Below are positions 1 to 10,147 of a stretch of DNA of 64,000 nucleotides, in pieces (the stretch's first letter is position 1; each line of letters begins with the position of its first letter). The notes beneath the pieces were generated by a model. The model was given only the letters and a program-made list of their open reading frames with translations, did not search any database and was not told where the DNA came from. Source of the DNA: Rhizobium sp. RM (GTDB lineage: Bacteria > Pseudomonadota > Alphaproteobacteria > Rhizobiales > Rhizobiaceae); contig NZ_JACAWV010000007.1 of NCBI RefSeq assembly GCF_013390595.1, positions 868,001 through 932,000 of the forward strand, read 5' to 3'. The translations under genes were made by a program, and so were the position numbers.

Positions 1-2447
1 CCGAAACACCTCGCATCACCAAGCCTTTTTCCGACGAGAGCTGGGACGAACTCAACGCGCTCGGCGAAGATGTCGACCGGGTTCTGACGGCGCATGATGT
101 CCGTCTGACCATGGGCGGTGAGCCCACCTTCGTTTCGATCGATGATTTCGAATCAGAAGAATGGAACACAGGCGCTGTCGGACCAACCAAGCGCGATAAG
201 GCTGACACCCTCATTCGCCGCCTGCGCGAGCGTTTCGCGCCGGGCGGCTTTCTGCATTACGGGCAAGGGAAATGGTATCCAGGCGAAAGCCTGCCACGTT
301 GGACATTCTCGCTTTACTGGAGAAAGGACGGATTGCCTGTTTGGCAAAACCCCTCCCTGATAGCGCAGGAGGGTGTGCAGACCGACGTAACAGAGAAAGA
401 CGCCAACCGATTGCTCAGCGCGATTGCCACGGAACTCAACATCGAGCCTGATATGGTAATGCCCGCCTTTGAAGACCCTGGCGAATGGATTTTAAAGGAA
501 GCCAACCTTCCCGAAAATGTCGATCCCGCCAATTCCAAGCTGAAGGACCCTGAAGAGCGAAGCCGTCTGGCCAAGGTATTCGACCGCGGTTTGACACAAC
601 CGACGGGGTATATCTTGCCGGTGCAGGTATGGAACAGCCGCGCCAACGGACACCGCTGGGTCAGCGAAAAATGGCGCACGCGGCGCGGACGTATTTTCCT
701 TGTGCCGGGAGACAGCCCGGTCGGTTACCGCTTGCCACTCAATTCCCTGCCGTGGATCACACCCTCGCAATATCCCTATATAAACCCGCTCGATCCGAGT
801 GTGGAACGCCAGCCGCTGCCGGATTTCCGAGGCGAAAAGGGACATGCACAACAGGCCGCGCATTTTCAGCCGTTTGAGACAAGCAGCCAGCCAACCCAAC
901 GCTCTCAGGAAGCCGAAATTGCAGGACATATCCGTACTGCCATCTCCGTCGAACCCAAGGACGGACGACTTTGCGTGTTCATGCCTCCAACAGTCACACT
1001 CGAGGAATATCTGGACCTGATCGCCTCGACAGAACGCGCGGCCGCAAGCCTTGGACTTCAGGTCCATATCGAAGGTTACGCTCCACCGCATGACGAGCGA
1101 CTGAATGTCATTCGGGTTGCCCCCGATCCGGGCGTTATCGAGGTCAACATTCATCCGGCCTCGAGCTGGAAAGACTGCGTCGATATCACCACGACAATTT
1201 ACGATGAGGCACGACAATCCCGGCTTGGTGCTGACAAATTCATGATCGATGGTCGTCACACCGGAACCGGCGGCGGCAACCACGTCGTTGTTGGCGGTGC
1301 CAATCCGAATGACAGCCCGTTCCTGCGCCGTCCCGATCTCTTGAAGAGTCTTGTCCTGCATTGGCAGCGCCACCCGTCTCTTTCCTATCTGTTCTCGGGC
1401 CTGTTCATCGGTCCGACAAGTCAGGCGCCGCGCATTGACGAGGCCCGTCACGACAGCCTGTACGAGCTGGAAATCGCCCTGGCTCAGGTTCCGTCACCCG
1501 GAGAAGGCATTCCGCCTCTGCCGTGGCTGGTCGACCGCCTATTCCGCAATCTTCTCGTTGATGTCACCGGCAACACGCATCGCGCCGAAATCTGCATCGA
1601 CAAGATGTTCTCGCCGGATGGACCGACCGGGCGTCTTGGCCTGGTGGAATTCCGTGGTTTTGAAATGCCGCCGAATGCGCGCATGTCTCTGGCACAACAA
1701 TTGTTGGTCCGTTCACTGATCGCGCGCTTCTGGAAAAACCCGGCCAGCGGCAAATTCGTGCGCTGGGGCACGTCGCTCGCCGATCGCTTCATGCTGCCAC
1801 ATTACATCTGGGCAGACTTTCTCGACGTTCTGACAGATCTGCGGACCAATGGCTTCGATCTGAAACCGGAATGGTTCGTTGCCCAGCAGGAGTTCCGTTT
1901 TCCGTTCTTCGGCGAGGTGGAATACGAAGGAGCAAAGCTGGAGTTGCGACAGGCCCTGGAACCCTGGCACGTCATGGGTGAGCAGGGCGCAATCGGCGGA
2001 ACGGTCCGATATGTCGATTCCTCCGTTGAGCGTTTGCAGGTTCGTCTGGAGACCTCCAATCCTTCCCGTTACACCGTTGCCTGCAACGGTCGCGCCGTTC
2101 CATTGACGCAAACGGAAAACTCAGGCGTTGCGGTGGCCGGCGTCAGGTTCAAGGCATGGCAGCCTGCGTCCGGTTTGCATCCTGTCCTCCCCGTGAATTC
2201 ACCCTTGACCTTTGACATTTATGATACATGGTCAAGACGATCGATCGGTGGATGTATCTATCATGTTGCTCATCCGGGCGGGCGCAACTATGAGACATTT
2301 CCCGTCAACGGTAACGAAGCCGAAGCGCGGCGTCTCGCCCGCTTCGAACCTTGGGGACACACGGCCGGCCAGTATCCCCTGATGCCGGAAACCGCGTCTC
2401 CGGAGTTTCCGCTGACACTCGATCTGCGCCGCCCTTACGGAGTATAA
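1..2447 (+). CDS. DUF2126 putative amidoligase, 5'-truncated by the window edge
   Basis: The frame is open from base 3, so the true start lies upstream; 814 C-terminal residues are visible. The motif [11 protein letters not shown] (visible residues about 35-45) marks the start of the DUF2126 region, a predicted amidoligase with a glutamine-synthetase-like fold. Glycine-rich [16 protein letters not shown] lies near visible residue 417, and a later segment ends in [11 protein letters not shown], both expected for nucleotide or substrate binding. Full-length relatives are about 1,100 residues and carry a transglutaminase-like domain at the missing N-terminus (family knowledge). The next gene starts one base after the stop, so they are surely co-transcribed. 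Inferred role: ATP-dependent amide bond formation on an unknown peptide. Family call is firm; the reaction is not proven. Confidence 0.9.
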   Translation, partial: ETPRITKPFSDESWDELNALGEDVDRVLTAHDVRLTMGGEPTFVSIDDFESEEWNTGAVGPTKRDKADTLIRRLRERFAPGGFLHYGQGKWYPGESLPRWTFSLYWRKDGLPVWQNPSLIAQEGVQTDVTEKDANRLLSAIATELNIEPDMVMPAFEDPGEWILKEANLPENVDPANSKLKDPEERSRLAKVFDRGLTQPTGYILPVQVWNSRANGHRWVSEKWRTRRGRIFLVPGDSPVGYRLPLNSLPWITPSQYPYINPLDPSVERQPLPDFRGEKGHAQQAAHFQPFETSSQPTQRSQEAEIAGHIRTAISVEPKDGRLCVFMPPTVTLEEYLDLIASTERAAASLGLQVHIEGYAPPHDERLNVIRVAPDPGVIEVNIHPASSWKDCVDITTTIYDEARQSRLGADKFMIDGRHTGTGGGNHVVVGGANPNDSPFLRRPDLLKSLVLHWQRHPSLSYLFSGLFIGPTSQAPRIDEARHDSLYELEIALAQVPSPGEGIPPLPWLVDRLFRNLLVDVTGNTHRAEICIDKMFSPDGPTGRLGLVEFRGFEMPPNARMSLAQQLLVRSLIARFWKNPASGKFVRWGTSLADRFMLPHYIWADFLDVLTDLRTNGFDLKPEWFVAQQEFRFPFFGEVEYEGAKLELRQALEPWHVMGEQGAIGGTVRYVDSSVERLQVRLETSNPSRYTVACNGRAVPLTQTENSGVAVAGVRFKAWQPASGLHPVLPVNSPLTFDIYDTWSRRSIGGCIYHVAHPGGRNYETFPVNGNEAEARRLARFEPWGHTAGQYPLMPETASPEFPLTLDLRRPYGV

Positions 2448-2448
2448 A

Positions 2449-4860
2449 GTGGCCAAAGCCCCGGCAACGGCAACGGAAAGCAAGACGGAAACGGACTCGC
2501 GGCCACGCGGGTTCGACTATGCCGCCCTGCCCGGCATTGCCGATGAAATGCTGGGAACGGACGGCAACGTCAGACCGGTCTGGCGGCATCTACTGGACGC
2601 CATTTCACGCATGTCGGAACGGGAACTGCACGAGCGTTTTGCCCGTACCGACCGATATCTGCGTGACGCAGGTGTATTTTACCGCGATTACGGCAAAGGC
2701 AGCAGCGAGCGAAACTGGCCGATCTCACACATTCCGGTCCTGATCGACGAGAAGGAATGGGCAACCCTGTCCGAGGGACTGACGCAGCGCGCCAATCTCC
2801 TCGAAGAAATCGTCGCAGATTTTTATGGCGCCAACCGGCTGGTCAAGGAAGGTCACATTCCACCGGCGCTGGTCGCATCCAATCCGGAATATCTGCGACC
2901 GATGGTCGGCATCAAACCGGCAAGCGGCCATTATCTGCATTTCTGCTCCTTCGAGATTGGCCGCGGCCCCGATGGAAACTGGTGGGTGCTGGCTGATCGC
3001 ACACAGGCGCCTTCCGGCGCTGGATTTGCGCTGGAGAATCGTGTGGCGACGACGCGTGCGTTCTCCGATATCTACGCGGAAACCCACGTTCATCGTCTCG
3101 CATCCTTCTTCGGTGCATTTCGCGATACTTTACAATCGCATCGGCAGCATCCCGATGACCGGATCGCGGTTCTGACACCCGGCCCGGCGAACGAAACCTA
3201 TTTCGAACACGCCTATATTGCCCGTTATCTAGGCTTCATGCTCTTGGAAGGCGAAGATCTTACCGTCGTCAACGGGAGGGTGATGGTCAGGACCGTTGCC
3301 GGGTTGAAACCCGTTGGTGTGTTGTGGCGTCGTCTCGATGCATCTTATGCAGACCCACTTGAACTGAACCAGCAATCGCATATCGGCACGCCGGGAATGG
3401 TTCAGGCCCTTCGAAATGAAGCGCTGACTATCGTTAATGCGCTGGGCACCGGCATTCTGGAAACACGTGCACTCCTCGCCTTCATGCCAGGGGTTTGCCG
3501 CCATCTTCTGGGCGAAGACCTGAAGCTGCCTTCGATCGCCACGTGGTGGTGCGGACAGGCGTCGGAACGCCAGCACGTTGCAGGCAACATCGAACGCATG
3601 GTGATTGGCCCTGCCTATTCCCGGCTGCCGTTCTTTGATGATAACGGGCAATCCGTGCTGGGCTCGTCTTTGCGCGAAACCGCGAAGGAATCGATCAGCG
3701 ACTGGCTCGCCGCCGATGGTCACAGGCTCGTCGGTCAGGAGGTGGTAACGCTTTCGACCACTCCGGCCTACGTCGATAACCAGCTTGTGCCGCGGCCGAT
3801 GAGCCTTCGCGTTTTTGCCGCCCGCACGCAAGACGGCTGGCAGATCATGCCGGGCGGTTTTGCGCGGATCGGCAGCAGCCACGATGTCTCGGCCATAGCC
3901 ATGCAATCAGGGGGCAGCGCCGCAGACGTCTGGATCGTCAGCGAAAAGCCTGTTGAGCGAACCACGCTTCTTCCGGCGGAGGAAAGTTTCACGCGCAACA
4001 TGCCTGGCAGCCTGCCAAGCAGGGCGGCAGACAACCTTTTCTGGCTTGGCCGGTACATCGAACGCTCTGAAGGAGCACTGCGTATCCTCCGCGCATGGCA
4101 CGGGCGATATGCAGAGTCCGCCGATCCAAAACAGCCACTTCTTGCGCATGTCGTCCGGTACCTCGAAACGCTCGATATCGAGATGAGCGACGCCGTTCCC
4201 GCAAGCCTCCTGAACAACATCAACAGCGCGCTTTATTCAGCCAGCAATATCCGCGACCGGTTTTCACCTGATGGCTGGCTCGCACTGAACGATCTTGCCA
4301 AGACGGCTCGCCGCTTCCATGCCAAGGTCGCGCCTGGTGACGACGCCACACATGCAATGACCATTCTGTTGCGCAAGCTCGCCGGCTTTGCAGGTCTTGT
4401 GCATGAAAACATGTACCGGTTTACCGGATGGCGCTTCCTGTCGATCGGTCGATATCTTGAACGTGGACTGCACATGACGCGGCTTCTCGGTCACATGACC
4501 GGCCCCGATGCCCCGGATGGCGCCTACGACATGCTGCTCGAAATCGGCGACAGCGTCATGACCCATCGCCGCCGCTACAATGTCAGCACTGCAGGTTTGA
4601 CGGTAACCGATCTTCTGGCGCTCGATCCGCTCAATCCGCGTTCGATCCTCTTTCAGTTGAATGAGATCCGCACCGAGGTCGAACAGTTGCCGAATGCCTT
4701 CGTTAATGGCCAGATGTCACCGTTCTATCGCGAGGCGATGCGGCTTCATTCCGGCCTCGCCGTCATGACGCCGGAGGGCATGAACACCGCGATCTATCGT
4801 CAACTCGAAAAAGATCTGGAGCATCTCTCCGATGTTCTGGCGCGCACCTATCTCGGATAA
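2449..4860 (+). CDS. Circularly permuted ATP-grasp / alpha-E domain fusion protein
   Basis: 803 residues with a GTG start one base after the preceding stop; ACGGAG sits just upstream. The N-terminal about 500 residues match the circularly permuted ATP-grasp family (DUF404/DUF407 type), with a conserved block around VFYRDYGKG and a glycine- and acid-rich centre. From about residue 520 the helical alpha-E (DUF403) domain begins with SRAADNLFWLGRYIERSE and runs to the end. In many bacteria these are two adjacent genes; here they are fused. ATP-grasp enzymes join a carboxylate to an amine via an acylphosphate, so this protein together with its neighbours probably builds or ligates a peptide. Cytoplasmic, with no signal peptide. 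The product and target are unknown. Confidence 0.9.
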   Translation: MAKAPATATESKTETDSRPRGFDYAALPGIADEMLGTDGNVRPVWRHLLDAISRMSERELHERFARTDRYLRDAGVFYRDYGKGSSERNWPISHIPVLIDEKEWATLSEGLTQRANLLEEIVADFYGANRLVKEGHIPPALVASNPEYLRPMVGIKPASGHYLHFCSFEIGRGPDGNWWVLADRTQAPSGAGFALENRVATTRAFSDIYAETHVHRLASFFGAFRDTLQSHRQHPDDRIAVLTPGPANETYFEHAYIARYLGFMLLEGEDLTVVNGRVMVRTVAGLKPVGVLWRRLDASYADPLELNQQSHIGTPGMVQALRNEALTIVNALGTGILETRALLAFMPGVCRHLLGEDLKLPSIATWWCGQASERQHVAGNIERMVIGPAYSRLPFFDDNGQSVLGSSLRETAKESISDWLAADGHRLVGQEVVTLSTTPAYVDNQLVPRPMSLRVFAARTQDGWQIMPGGFARIGSSHDVSAIAMQSGGSAADVWIVSEKPVERTTLLPAEESFTRNMPGSLPSRAADNLFWLGRYIERSEGALRILRAWHGRYAESADPKQPLLAHVVRYLETLDIEMSDAVPASLLNNINSALYSASNIRDRFSPDGWLALNDLAKTARRFHAKVAPGDDATHAMTILLRKLAGFAGLVHENMYRFTGWRFLSIGRYLERGLHMTRLLGHMTGPDAPDGAYDMLLEIGDSVMTHRRRYNVSTAGLTVTDLLALDPLNPRSILFQLNEIRTEVEQLPNAFVNGQMSPFYREAMRLHSGLAVMTPEGMNTAIYRQLEKDLEHLSDVLARTYLG

Positions 4861-4864
4861 GCCG

Positions 4865-5746
4865 ATGCTCTACGATCTTTCCTTGCACATGGGCTACTCC
4901 TACGACGCGATGGCGCACGGCGGACGCCATGTCATTCGCGTGCTGCCGCTTTCTATCCCGGGCCGGCAGCGGCTGGTCGCAGGATCGATCACGATTTCGC
5001 CGACACCGGACGAACGGACGGTTTTTGAGGATTTTTTCCGCCAACCGGCAACATCCGTGCATGTCAGAGCCCCGCATGAAAAGCTGGATATCCGCATGCA
5101 GGCTCGCGTTATGGTCGAGTCGCCTGCAATGACAGCGGATTTATCCCCACAACTATCGCGGCTGCCGCACGAACTTGCCAATGTCTGGTCAGTGGACTTC
5201 CAGTCCCCGCACCACTTCATTGGCACAAGCCCCCGGATCGGGGTCGACGCCGCAATTACTGCCTACGCCAAGGAATTGGTCAAACCCGGCATGACGATCC
5301 GGGAAATCGCCTTTGCCATGTGCAAGCGCATTCACAAGGACTTCACCTACGATGGTGAGGCAACAACTGTCGACACCACACCGTCAGAAGCCTTCAAGCT
5401 CAAGCGCGGTGTGTGTCAGGATTTTTCCCATATCATGATCCTGGCGCTTCGCAGCCTTGGCATACCGGCAGGTTACGTCAGTGGATTTCTGCGCACCATA
5501 CCGCCGCCGGGCAAGGAACGGCTGGAGGGTGCGGACGCCATGCATGCCTGGGTCCGCATCTGGTGTGGAGATGCGACAGGTTACATCGAGCTTGACCCGA
5601 CCAATGACATTGTCGCCGGAAGCGACCATATCGTCGTTGGTTACGGGCGCGACTATTCCGACGTTGCTCCTGTTATTGGCGTACTCAAAGGTTACGGAAA
5701 CCAGCAGGCAAAACAGGCCGTCGACGTGATCCCGGTTCAGAATTGA
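4865..5746 (+). CDS. Transglutaminase-like cysteine peptidase family protein
   Basis: 293 residues, starting 4 bases after the ATP-grasp/alpha-E stop; an in-frame upstream ATG at 4832 lies inside that gene and is less likely. An N-terminal bacterial transglutaminase-like beta domain (MLYDLSLHMGYSYD) is followed by the catalytic papain-like core: Cys in RGVCQDFSH (about residue 184), His in DAMHAWVRIW (about 225) and Asp in ELDPTND (about 243), so the triad is intact. Third gene of the amidoligase/ATP-grasp operon. Members may hydrolyse or form isopeptide bonds; the operon suggests processing of the peptide made by the two ligases. No signal peptide is apparent. Function beyond the fold is inferred. 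Confidence 0.88.
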   Translation: MLYDLSLHMGYSYDAMAHGGRHVIRVLPLSIPGRQRLVAGSITISPTPDERTVFEDFFRQPATSVHVRAPHEKLDIRMQARVMVESPAMTADLSPQLSRLPHELANVWSVDFQSPHHFIGTSPRIGVDAAITAYAKELVKPGMTIREIAFAMCKRIHKDFTYDGEATTVDTTPSEAFKLKRGVCQDFSHIMILALRSLGIPAGYVSGFLRTIPPPGKERLEGADAMHAWVRIWCGDATGYIELDPTNDIVAGSDHIVVGYGRDYSDVAPVIGVLKGYGNQQAKQAVDVIPVQN

Positions 5747-5909
5747 GACGGCTGGATTTACTGGTGTAATACAGAGAGAATTCCTGCCGAATACTTCGAA
5801 AACTGACCCGATTTGATCACTCTGTAAAATTGTATGTTTCCGATTAGCGGTTTCTACATCGCTTGGGAGTTAGCTGCGCTCAATAGACCACTCAACTTGT
5901 GAGCGCGCC

Positions 5910-7142
5910 ATGCCCCTGCCGTCAGTGACATCCCTGAAGCGCCGTTTTCTTGCCGATACGGCAGGCAACTTCGGCATCATGACGGCAATCTTGCTGCCTG
6001 TGCTTCTTGGTGTTGCAGGCGCAGGCATGGAACTCGCGAACGTCATGCAGGTGAAGGCAGATATTCAGAATACCGCCGATGCCGGAGCGCTGGCCGCCGT
6101 GACACAAGCGCGCCTGCGCGAGGGTGATATGGCCGATGAAGACATCAAGAAATTGGCCAAAGATTTTATCGTAGGCCAAATGGAAAATGATCTCACAGAC
6201 GCGGAGAAAAAAGAGCTCGATAAAAACACGGTTGCGACCGTTTCCACAACTGACGGAACTCGCGGAAAAACCTATACCGTAACCACCACCATCACCCGTC
6301 AGATAAAGCTCAATCCGCTTCTCGGTTTTCTGGGTGCCAGCACGCTGAATGTTTCCGCCACAGGGACAGCGCAGGCGAGTGTGAATAAAGGCGCACCGAT
6401 CTCCATGTATCTGGTTCTCGACCGTTCCGGCTCGATGTCGTTCAAGACCGATACGATCAATACCGCCAAAAAGTCATGCGCAAACTATACCGCGAGCAAC
6501 TGGGGCCAGTCAGAAGCAAAGGCCACGTCCAGCCCCTGCTACGTCAACAAAATGGAATCCTTGAAAACGGCCGTGTCGTTCCTGGTGAGCGTCCTTAACA
6601 AGGCCGACCCCACATACACGGCCAACGGTTCCGAACTCGTAAGGACAGGTGCGATCGCCTACGAAGCCAGCCCATTTGCGGCCCAGTCAATGTCGTGGGG
6701 AACAAGCAGCGTCAACACCTATGTCGGCAAGATCCCTCAGTATCCAACAGGCGGTACCGACGCGACAAAGGCACTCACAACCGCCTATGATGCACTGAAA
6801 AAGTCCAATACCGCAGAGGCAAAACAGCATCAAGACAAGGGTAATGAGTCCTTCGAGCGCTACATCGTTCTTATGACGGACGGAGAGATGACGGGAAGCA
6901 GCGCAAGCTGGAACTACAGCATCGACCAGTCAGTTCGCAACACGTGCGACACCGCAAAGAAAGACGGGATCAAGATCTTCACCGTCGCCTTCATGGCACC
7001 TGACAAGGGCAAGTCACTCCTGCAATATTGCGCATCCAGCGCAGACAATTATTACGCCCCCGAAGACATGGACGGGATCGTGACGGCATTCGGCGAGATC
7101 GCTCGTAAGGCAGCCGGAAATATCGCAACGCTGACAAACTGA
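5910..7142 (+). CDS. TadE/TadG-like pilus assembly protein with vWA domain
   Basis: 410 residues. A short basic N-terminus (LKRRFLADTAGNFGIM) precedes one hydrophobic helix (about residues 22-45), the typical Tad pseudopilin-like leader; QNTADAGALAAV is the usual TadG-like continuation. A von Willebrand A domain follows with the MIDAS motif DRSGSMS at about residue 170 and a second conserved block VLMTDGEMTG near 315. The protein is probably anchored in the inner membrane with the vWA domain in the periplasm, binding metal-dependent partners. It stands alone here, with no flp, cpaB or tadA genes nearby, so a role in Tad pili is uncertain; Rhizobiaceae carry several such orphans. A strong terminator follows immediately. 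Confidence 0.85.
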   Translation: MPLPSVTSLKRRFLADTAGNFGIMTAILLPVLLGVAGAGMELANVMQVKADIQNTADAGALAAVTQARLREGDMADEDIKKLAKDFIVGQMENDLTDAEKKELDKNTVATVSTTDGTRGKTYTVTTTITRQIKLNPLLGFLGASTLNVSATGTAQASVNKGAPISMYLVLDRSGSMSFKTDTINTAKKSCANYTASNWGQSEAKATSSPCYVNKMESLKTAVSFLVSVLNKADPTYTANGSELVRTGAIAYEASPFAAQSMSWGTSSVNTYVGKIPQYPTGGTDATKALTTAYDALKKSNTAEAKQHQDKGNESFERYIVLMTDGEMTGSSASWNYSIDQSVRNTCDTAKKDGIKIFTVAFMAPDKGKSLLQYCASSADNYYAPEDMDGIVTAFGEIARKAAGNIATLTN

Positions 7143-7165
7143 TCAGCCGGCAAAGGCACACAGCA

Positions 7166-7200
7166 ACCACGGAAACCCGTTCGTTTCCGTGGTTTTTCTT
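7166..7200 (+). terminator. Rho-independent terminator after the vWA gene
   Basis: Perfect 11-bp stem: 7166-7176 pairs with 7183-7193 around a 6-base loop, followed by a T-rich run (TTTTTCTTT). It lies 24 bases past the vWA stop and separates that gene from the ABC-F gene. Confidence 0.85.
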
Positions 7201-7277
7201 TGCCTTCTCCCTGTTTGGTCGGGTGACAGCCGGGGCGGCCCGTGGCATAGGGTTGCGCAAAGTTTATAGGCCAAGTC

Positions 7278-8900
7278 ATGATCCGTATCGAAAACATCAG
7301 CAAGTCGAATAGCCACCGCATCCTCTATATCGAGGCGTCCGCCGCTCTCAACAAGGGTGAAAAGACCGGCCTCGTCGGACCGAATGGTGCCGGCAAAACC
7401 ACCCTGTTCCGAATGATCACGGGCGAAGAACAGCCGGATGAAGGCCAGGTGGTTGTCGAAAAGGGCATGACCGTCGGTTACTTCAATCAGGACGTCGGTG
7501 AGATGTCTGGCCGCTCTGCGGTGGCCGAGGTGATGGAGGGTGCTGGCCCCATCAGCGAGGTTGCCGCCGAGTTGCGGGAACTGGAAGCGGCCATGTCCGA
7601 TCCAGACCGGATGGATGAAATGGACGCGATCATCGAGCGTTACGGCGAAGTGCAGGCCCGCTACGAGGAACTCGACGGTTACGCCCTTGAGGGCCGTGCC
7701 CGCGAAGTTCTGGACGGATTGAGCTTCAGCCAGGAAATGATGGACGGCGACGTCGCCAAGCTCTCTGGTGGCTGGAAGATGCGTGTCGCCCTGGCACGCA
7801 TTCTTCTGATGCGCCCCGACGTCATGCTGCTTGACGAACCATCCAACCATCTGGATCTCGAAAGCCTGATCTGGCTGGAAAATTTCCTGCGCAACTACGA
7901 CGGCGCTTTGCTGATGACCTCCCATGACCGGGAGTTCATGAACCGCATCGTCAACAAGATCATCGAAATCGACGCTGGCTCGCTGACGAGCTATTCGGGT
8001 GACTACGGCTTCTACGAACAACAGCGCGCTCAGAACGAAAAGCAGCAACAGGCCCAGTTCGAGCGTCAGCAGGCAATGCTTGCCAAGGAAATCAAGTTCA
8101 TCGAGCGTTTCAAGGCCCGGGCGTCGCATGCGGCTCAGGTGCAGAGTCGTGTCAAGAAACTCGAGAAAATTGACCGTGTCGAACCACCGAAGCGACGCCA
8201 GACCGTGGCGTTCGAATTCGCCCCCGCACCGCGTTCGGGTGAAGATGTCGTGGCATTGAAAAAGGTCAACAAGGCTTACGGCAGCCGAACCATCTACGAC
8301 GGACTGGACTTCATGGTCCGGCGCAAGGAGCGCTGGTGCATCATGGGTGTCAACGGAGCCGGCAAATCCACATTGCTCAAACTTGTCACCGGCACGGCAG
8401 CACCGGATACGGGTGTCGTGACACTCGGCGCCAGCGTAAAGCTTGGTTATTTCGCACAGCACGCCATGGACGTTCTGGAAGGCGACGCCACCATTCTCGA
8501 ATGGCTGGAAGAACGCTTCCCGAAAGCCGGTCAGGCACCGTTGCGTGCTCTTGCCGGTTGTTTCGGCTTTTCCGGCGATGACGTGGAGAAACGCTGCCGG
8601 GTGCTATCGGGTGGTGAAAAAGCACGACTCGTCATGGCGGCCATGCTGTTCGACCCACCCAATTTCCTGGTCCTCGACGAACCAACAAACCACCTTGATC
8701 TCGACACCAAGGAAATGCTGATCAAGGCGCTGTCGGAATACGAGGGCACGATGCTGTTCGTCTCGCACGACCGACATTTCCTCGCTGCCCTTTCCAATCG
8801 CGTACTGGAACTGACGCCTGACGGTATCCATCAGTACGGTGGAGGCTATACGGAATATGTTGAACGCAGCGGCCATGAAGCCCCTGGCTTGAGAAGCTGA
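7278..8900 (+). CDS. ABC-F family ATPase (ribosome-associated translation factor)
   Basis: 540 residues with two ABC cassettes and no membrane segments, the ABC-F layout. Cassette 1: Walker A GPNGAGKTTLF (about residue 34), signature LSGGW (about 162), Walker B followed by LLDEPSNHLD. Cassette 2: Walker A GVNGAGKSTLL (about 356), signature LSGGEKAR (about 443), LDEPTNHLD. Between them lies a charged, Gln- and Lys-rich helical linker (about residues 245-315), the region that reaches toward the peptidyl-tRNA in this family. Relatives act on stalled ribosomes or gate translation (EttA/Uup/YbiT-like). The subclass cannot be settled by eye. Monocistronic, with a terminator upstream. Confidence 0.9.
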   Translation: MIRIENISKSNSHRILYIEASAALNKGEKTGLVGPNGAGKTTLFRMITGEEQPDEGQVVVEKGMTVGYFNQDVGEMSGRSAVAEVMEGAGPISEVAAELRELEAAMSDPDRMDEMDAIIERYGEVQARYEELDGYALEGRAREVLDGLSFSQEMMDGDVAKLSGGWKMRVALARILLMRPDVMLLDEPSNHLDLESLIWLENFLRNYDGALLMTSHDREFMNRIVNKIIEIDAGSLTSYSGDYGFYEQQRAQNEKQQQAQFERQQAMLAKEIKFIERFKARASHAAQVQSRVKKLEKIDRVEPPKRRQTVAFEFAPAPRSGEDVVALKKVNKAYGSRTIYDGLDFMVRRKERWCIMGVNGAGKSTLLKLVTGTAAPDTGVVTLGASVKLGYFAQHAMDVLEGDATILEWLEERFPKAGQAPLRALAGCFGFSGDDVEKRCRVLSGGEKARLVMAAMLFDPPNFLVLDEPTNHLDLDTKEMLIKALSEYEGTMLFVSHDRHFLAALSNRVLELTPDGIHQYGGGYTEYVERSGHEAPGLRS

Positions 8901-8921
8901 TCTCTGACGAAAAATCATTAC

Positions 8922-8950
8922 GGAGCGTCAGTGGCAACCGTTGACGCTCC
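8922..8950. other. Inverted repeat downstream of the ABC-F gene
   Basis: GGAGCGTCA at 8922-8930 pairs perfectly with TGACGCTCC at 8942-8950 around an 11-base loop. No T-tract follows on the plus strand, so it may be a weak or Rho-assisted 3' end structure rather than a classical terminator. Confidence 0.45.
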
Positions 8951-9058
8951 ACCAAGACATGCTAGGTTCTATCGCACCGCAGCATTCCGCGTTTTGCATC
9001 ATATTTTATATTTTATTTCGATTTATTTTCATGACCAGCTTGTTCAAGGGAATGAACA

Positions 9059-10147
9059 ATGCAATTGCGACAGCTTCTCCTCACGCCTGACCCATCGACA
9101 AAGCGTCTCGTATGGGTCGATAATGCCAAGGCGGCATTGATCGTTCTGGTGGTCATCGGCCATTTTGGCGCGCTGGCTGGCCCATTAAAAACAATCATAT
9201 ACGCTTTCCATCTGCCTGCGTTTCTGTTCCTCACAGGGTTCATGCTTTCGGCAGATCTCGGAAAAACCTCTCTCGTCGACTTTCTACAAAAATATATTTT
9301 TCCTTACGCACGGCTCTATCTCTTCATGAGCGCGATATCGATTGCGTTCTGGTGGCTGGTTAAAATCCACTCTCCTGAGCGTCTTGATCTGATTGTTTCG
9401 GCGATTGGGCAATCTCTCTATGGCACTCAAACCGCCACGAACCGCTTCCTGCACGACAACGGCCCATTGTGGTATCTGCCGTTCCTGGTTTCGTCCCTTC
9501 TACTGCTTTATAGCGTCGCCAGACTACCATTGCTGCTTCAAGCAGGAGCAATCATTGGCGCCTATATTTTCACGACACAATATGAAGGCCCGCGTTTGCT
9601 CTGGGCATTGGATGCGGCCGGTGTCGGCCTGATCTTTATCGCTCTCGGCCAGGCTTTCAAAAGGAGCCTGACTGGCAGAGTGGGCGACCTCAGCTTTATA
9701 CCATGGATGCTGCCGGTCTCGATTGTCATTTCGAGCGTTGGCCTCGTTCTCGTCGCCTACATCAATGGACGCACGAACATCAACATCATGTCTTTCGGCA
9801 ACAACGCGGTCACATATCTGATCGCCGCCATTTTCGGCACGATTTCCGTCTCTGGCCTATGCCTTTTGGTGCCGCAGACCCGACTGGCCAACCTGCTTTC
9901 AACCCACTCGCTGTTGATTTTCTGTATTCATATCTACGCCGTGAAGAGTTTGAGGGGCTTCCTCGGAGGCATGACCACGCTGGAAAAACAAGCGCTCGTC
10001 TTCGCGCTCGGGCTGTCGATCGCCATTGGCTGCGCACTCATTTCCATCGTCGTGACGCCCTGGCTCGACCGGTACGTGCTGTTGCGTGGAAAGCGAAAAT
10101 CTCGTCTTCAACCCTCCGTCAAGACGAGATCGGCAAGTACACCATAG
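9059..10147 (+). CDS. Membrane acyltransferase, fucose 4-O-acetylase/NolL-like
   Basis: 362 residues, almost entirely hydrophobic with about ten membrane helices. The N-terminal motif RLVWVDNAKAALIVLVVIGH (His at about residue 35) matches the acyltransferase-3 superfamily, specifically the WIDNAKG variant of fucose 4-O-acetylase-like proteins such as rhizobial NolL (family knowledge). Such enzymes move an acyl group, usually acetyl, across or at the inner membrane onto a sugar hydroxyl. An AAGGGA ribosome site lies upstream of the ATG. The 3' end overlaps the convergent EEP gene by 40 bases. With the neighbouring esterase, second acyltransferase and acyl-activating enzyme, it probably decorates a surface glycan; the acceptor is unknown. 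Confidence 0.82.
   Translation: MQLRQLLLTPDPSTKRLVWVDNAKAALIVLVVIGHFGALAGPLKTIIYAFHLPAFLFLTGFMLSADLGKTSLVDFLQKYIFPYARLYLFMSAISIAFWWLVKIHSPERLDLIVSAIGQSLYGTQTATNRFLHDNGPLWYLPFLVSSLLLLYSVARLPLLLQAGAIIGAYIFTTQYEGPRLLWALDAAGVGLIFIALGQAFKRSLTGRVGDLSFIPWMLPVSIVISSVGLVLVAYINGRTNINIMSFGNNAVTYLIAAIFGTISVSGLCLLVPQTRLANLLSTHSLLIFCIHIYAVKSLRGFLGGMTTLEKQALVFALGLSIAIGCALISIVVTPWLDRYVLLRGKRKSRLQPSVKTRSASTP

Noticed and set aside
492-1451. 319-codon frame on the minus strand
   Set aside because: Antisense to the DUF2126 gene; a codon-bias shadow without motifs or ribosome site.
7143-8462. 439-codon frame on the minus strand
   Set aside because: It lies entirely antisense to the ABC-F gene, which has all its motifs, and its translation has no recognisable domain.
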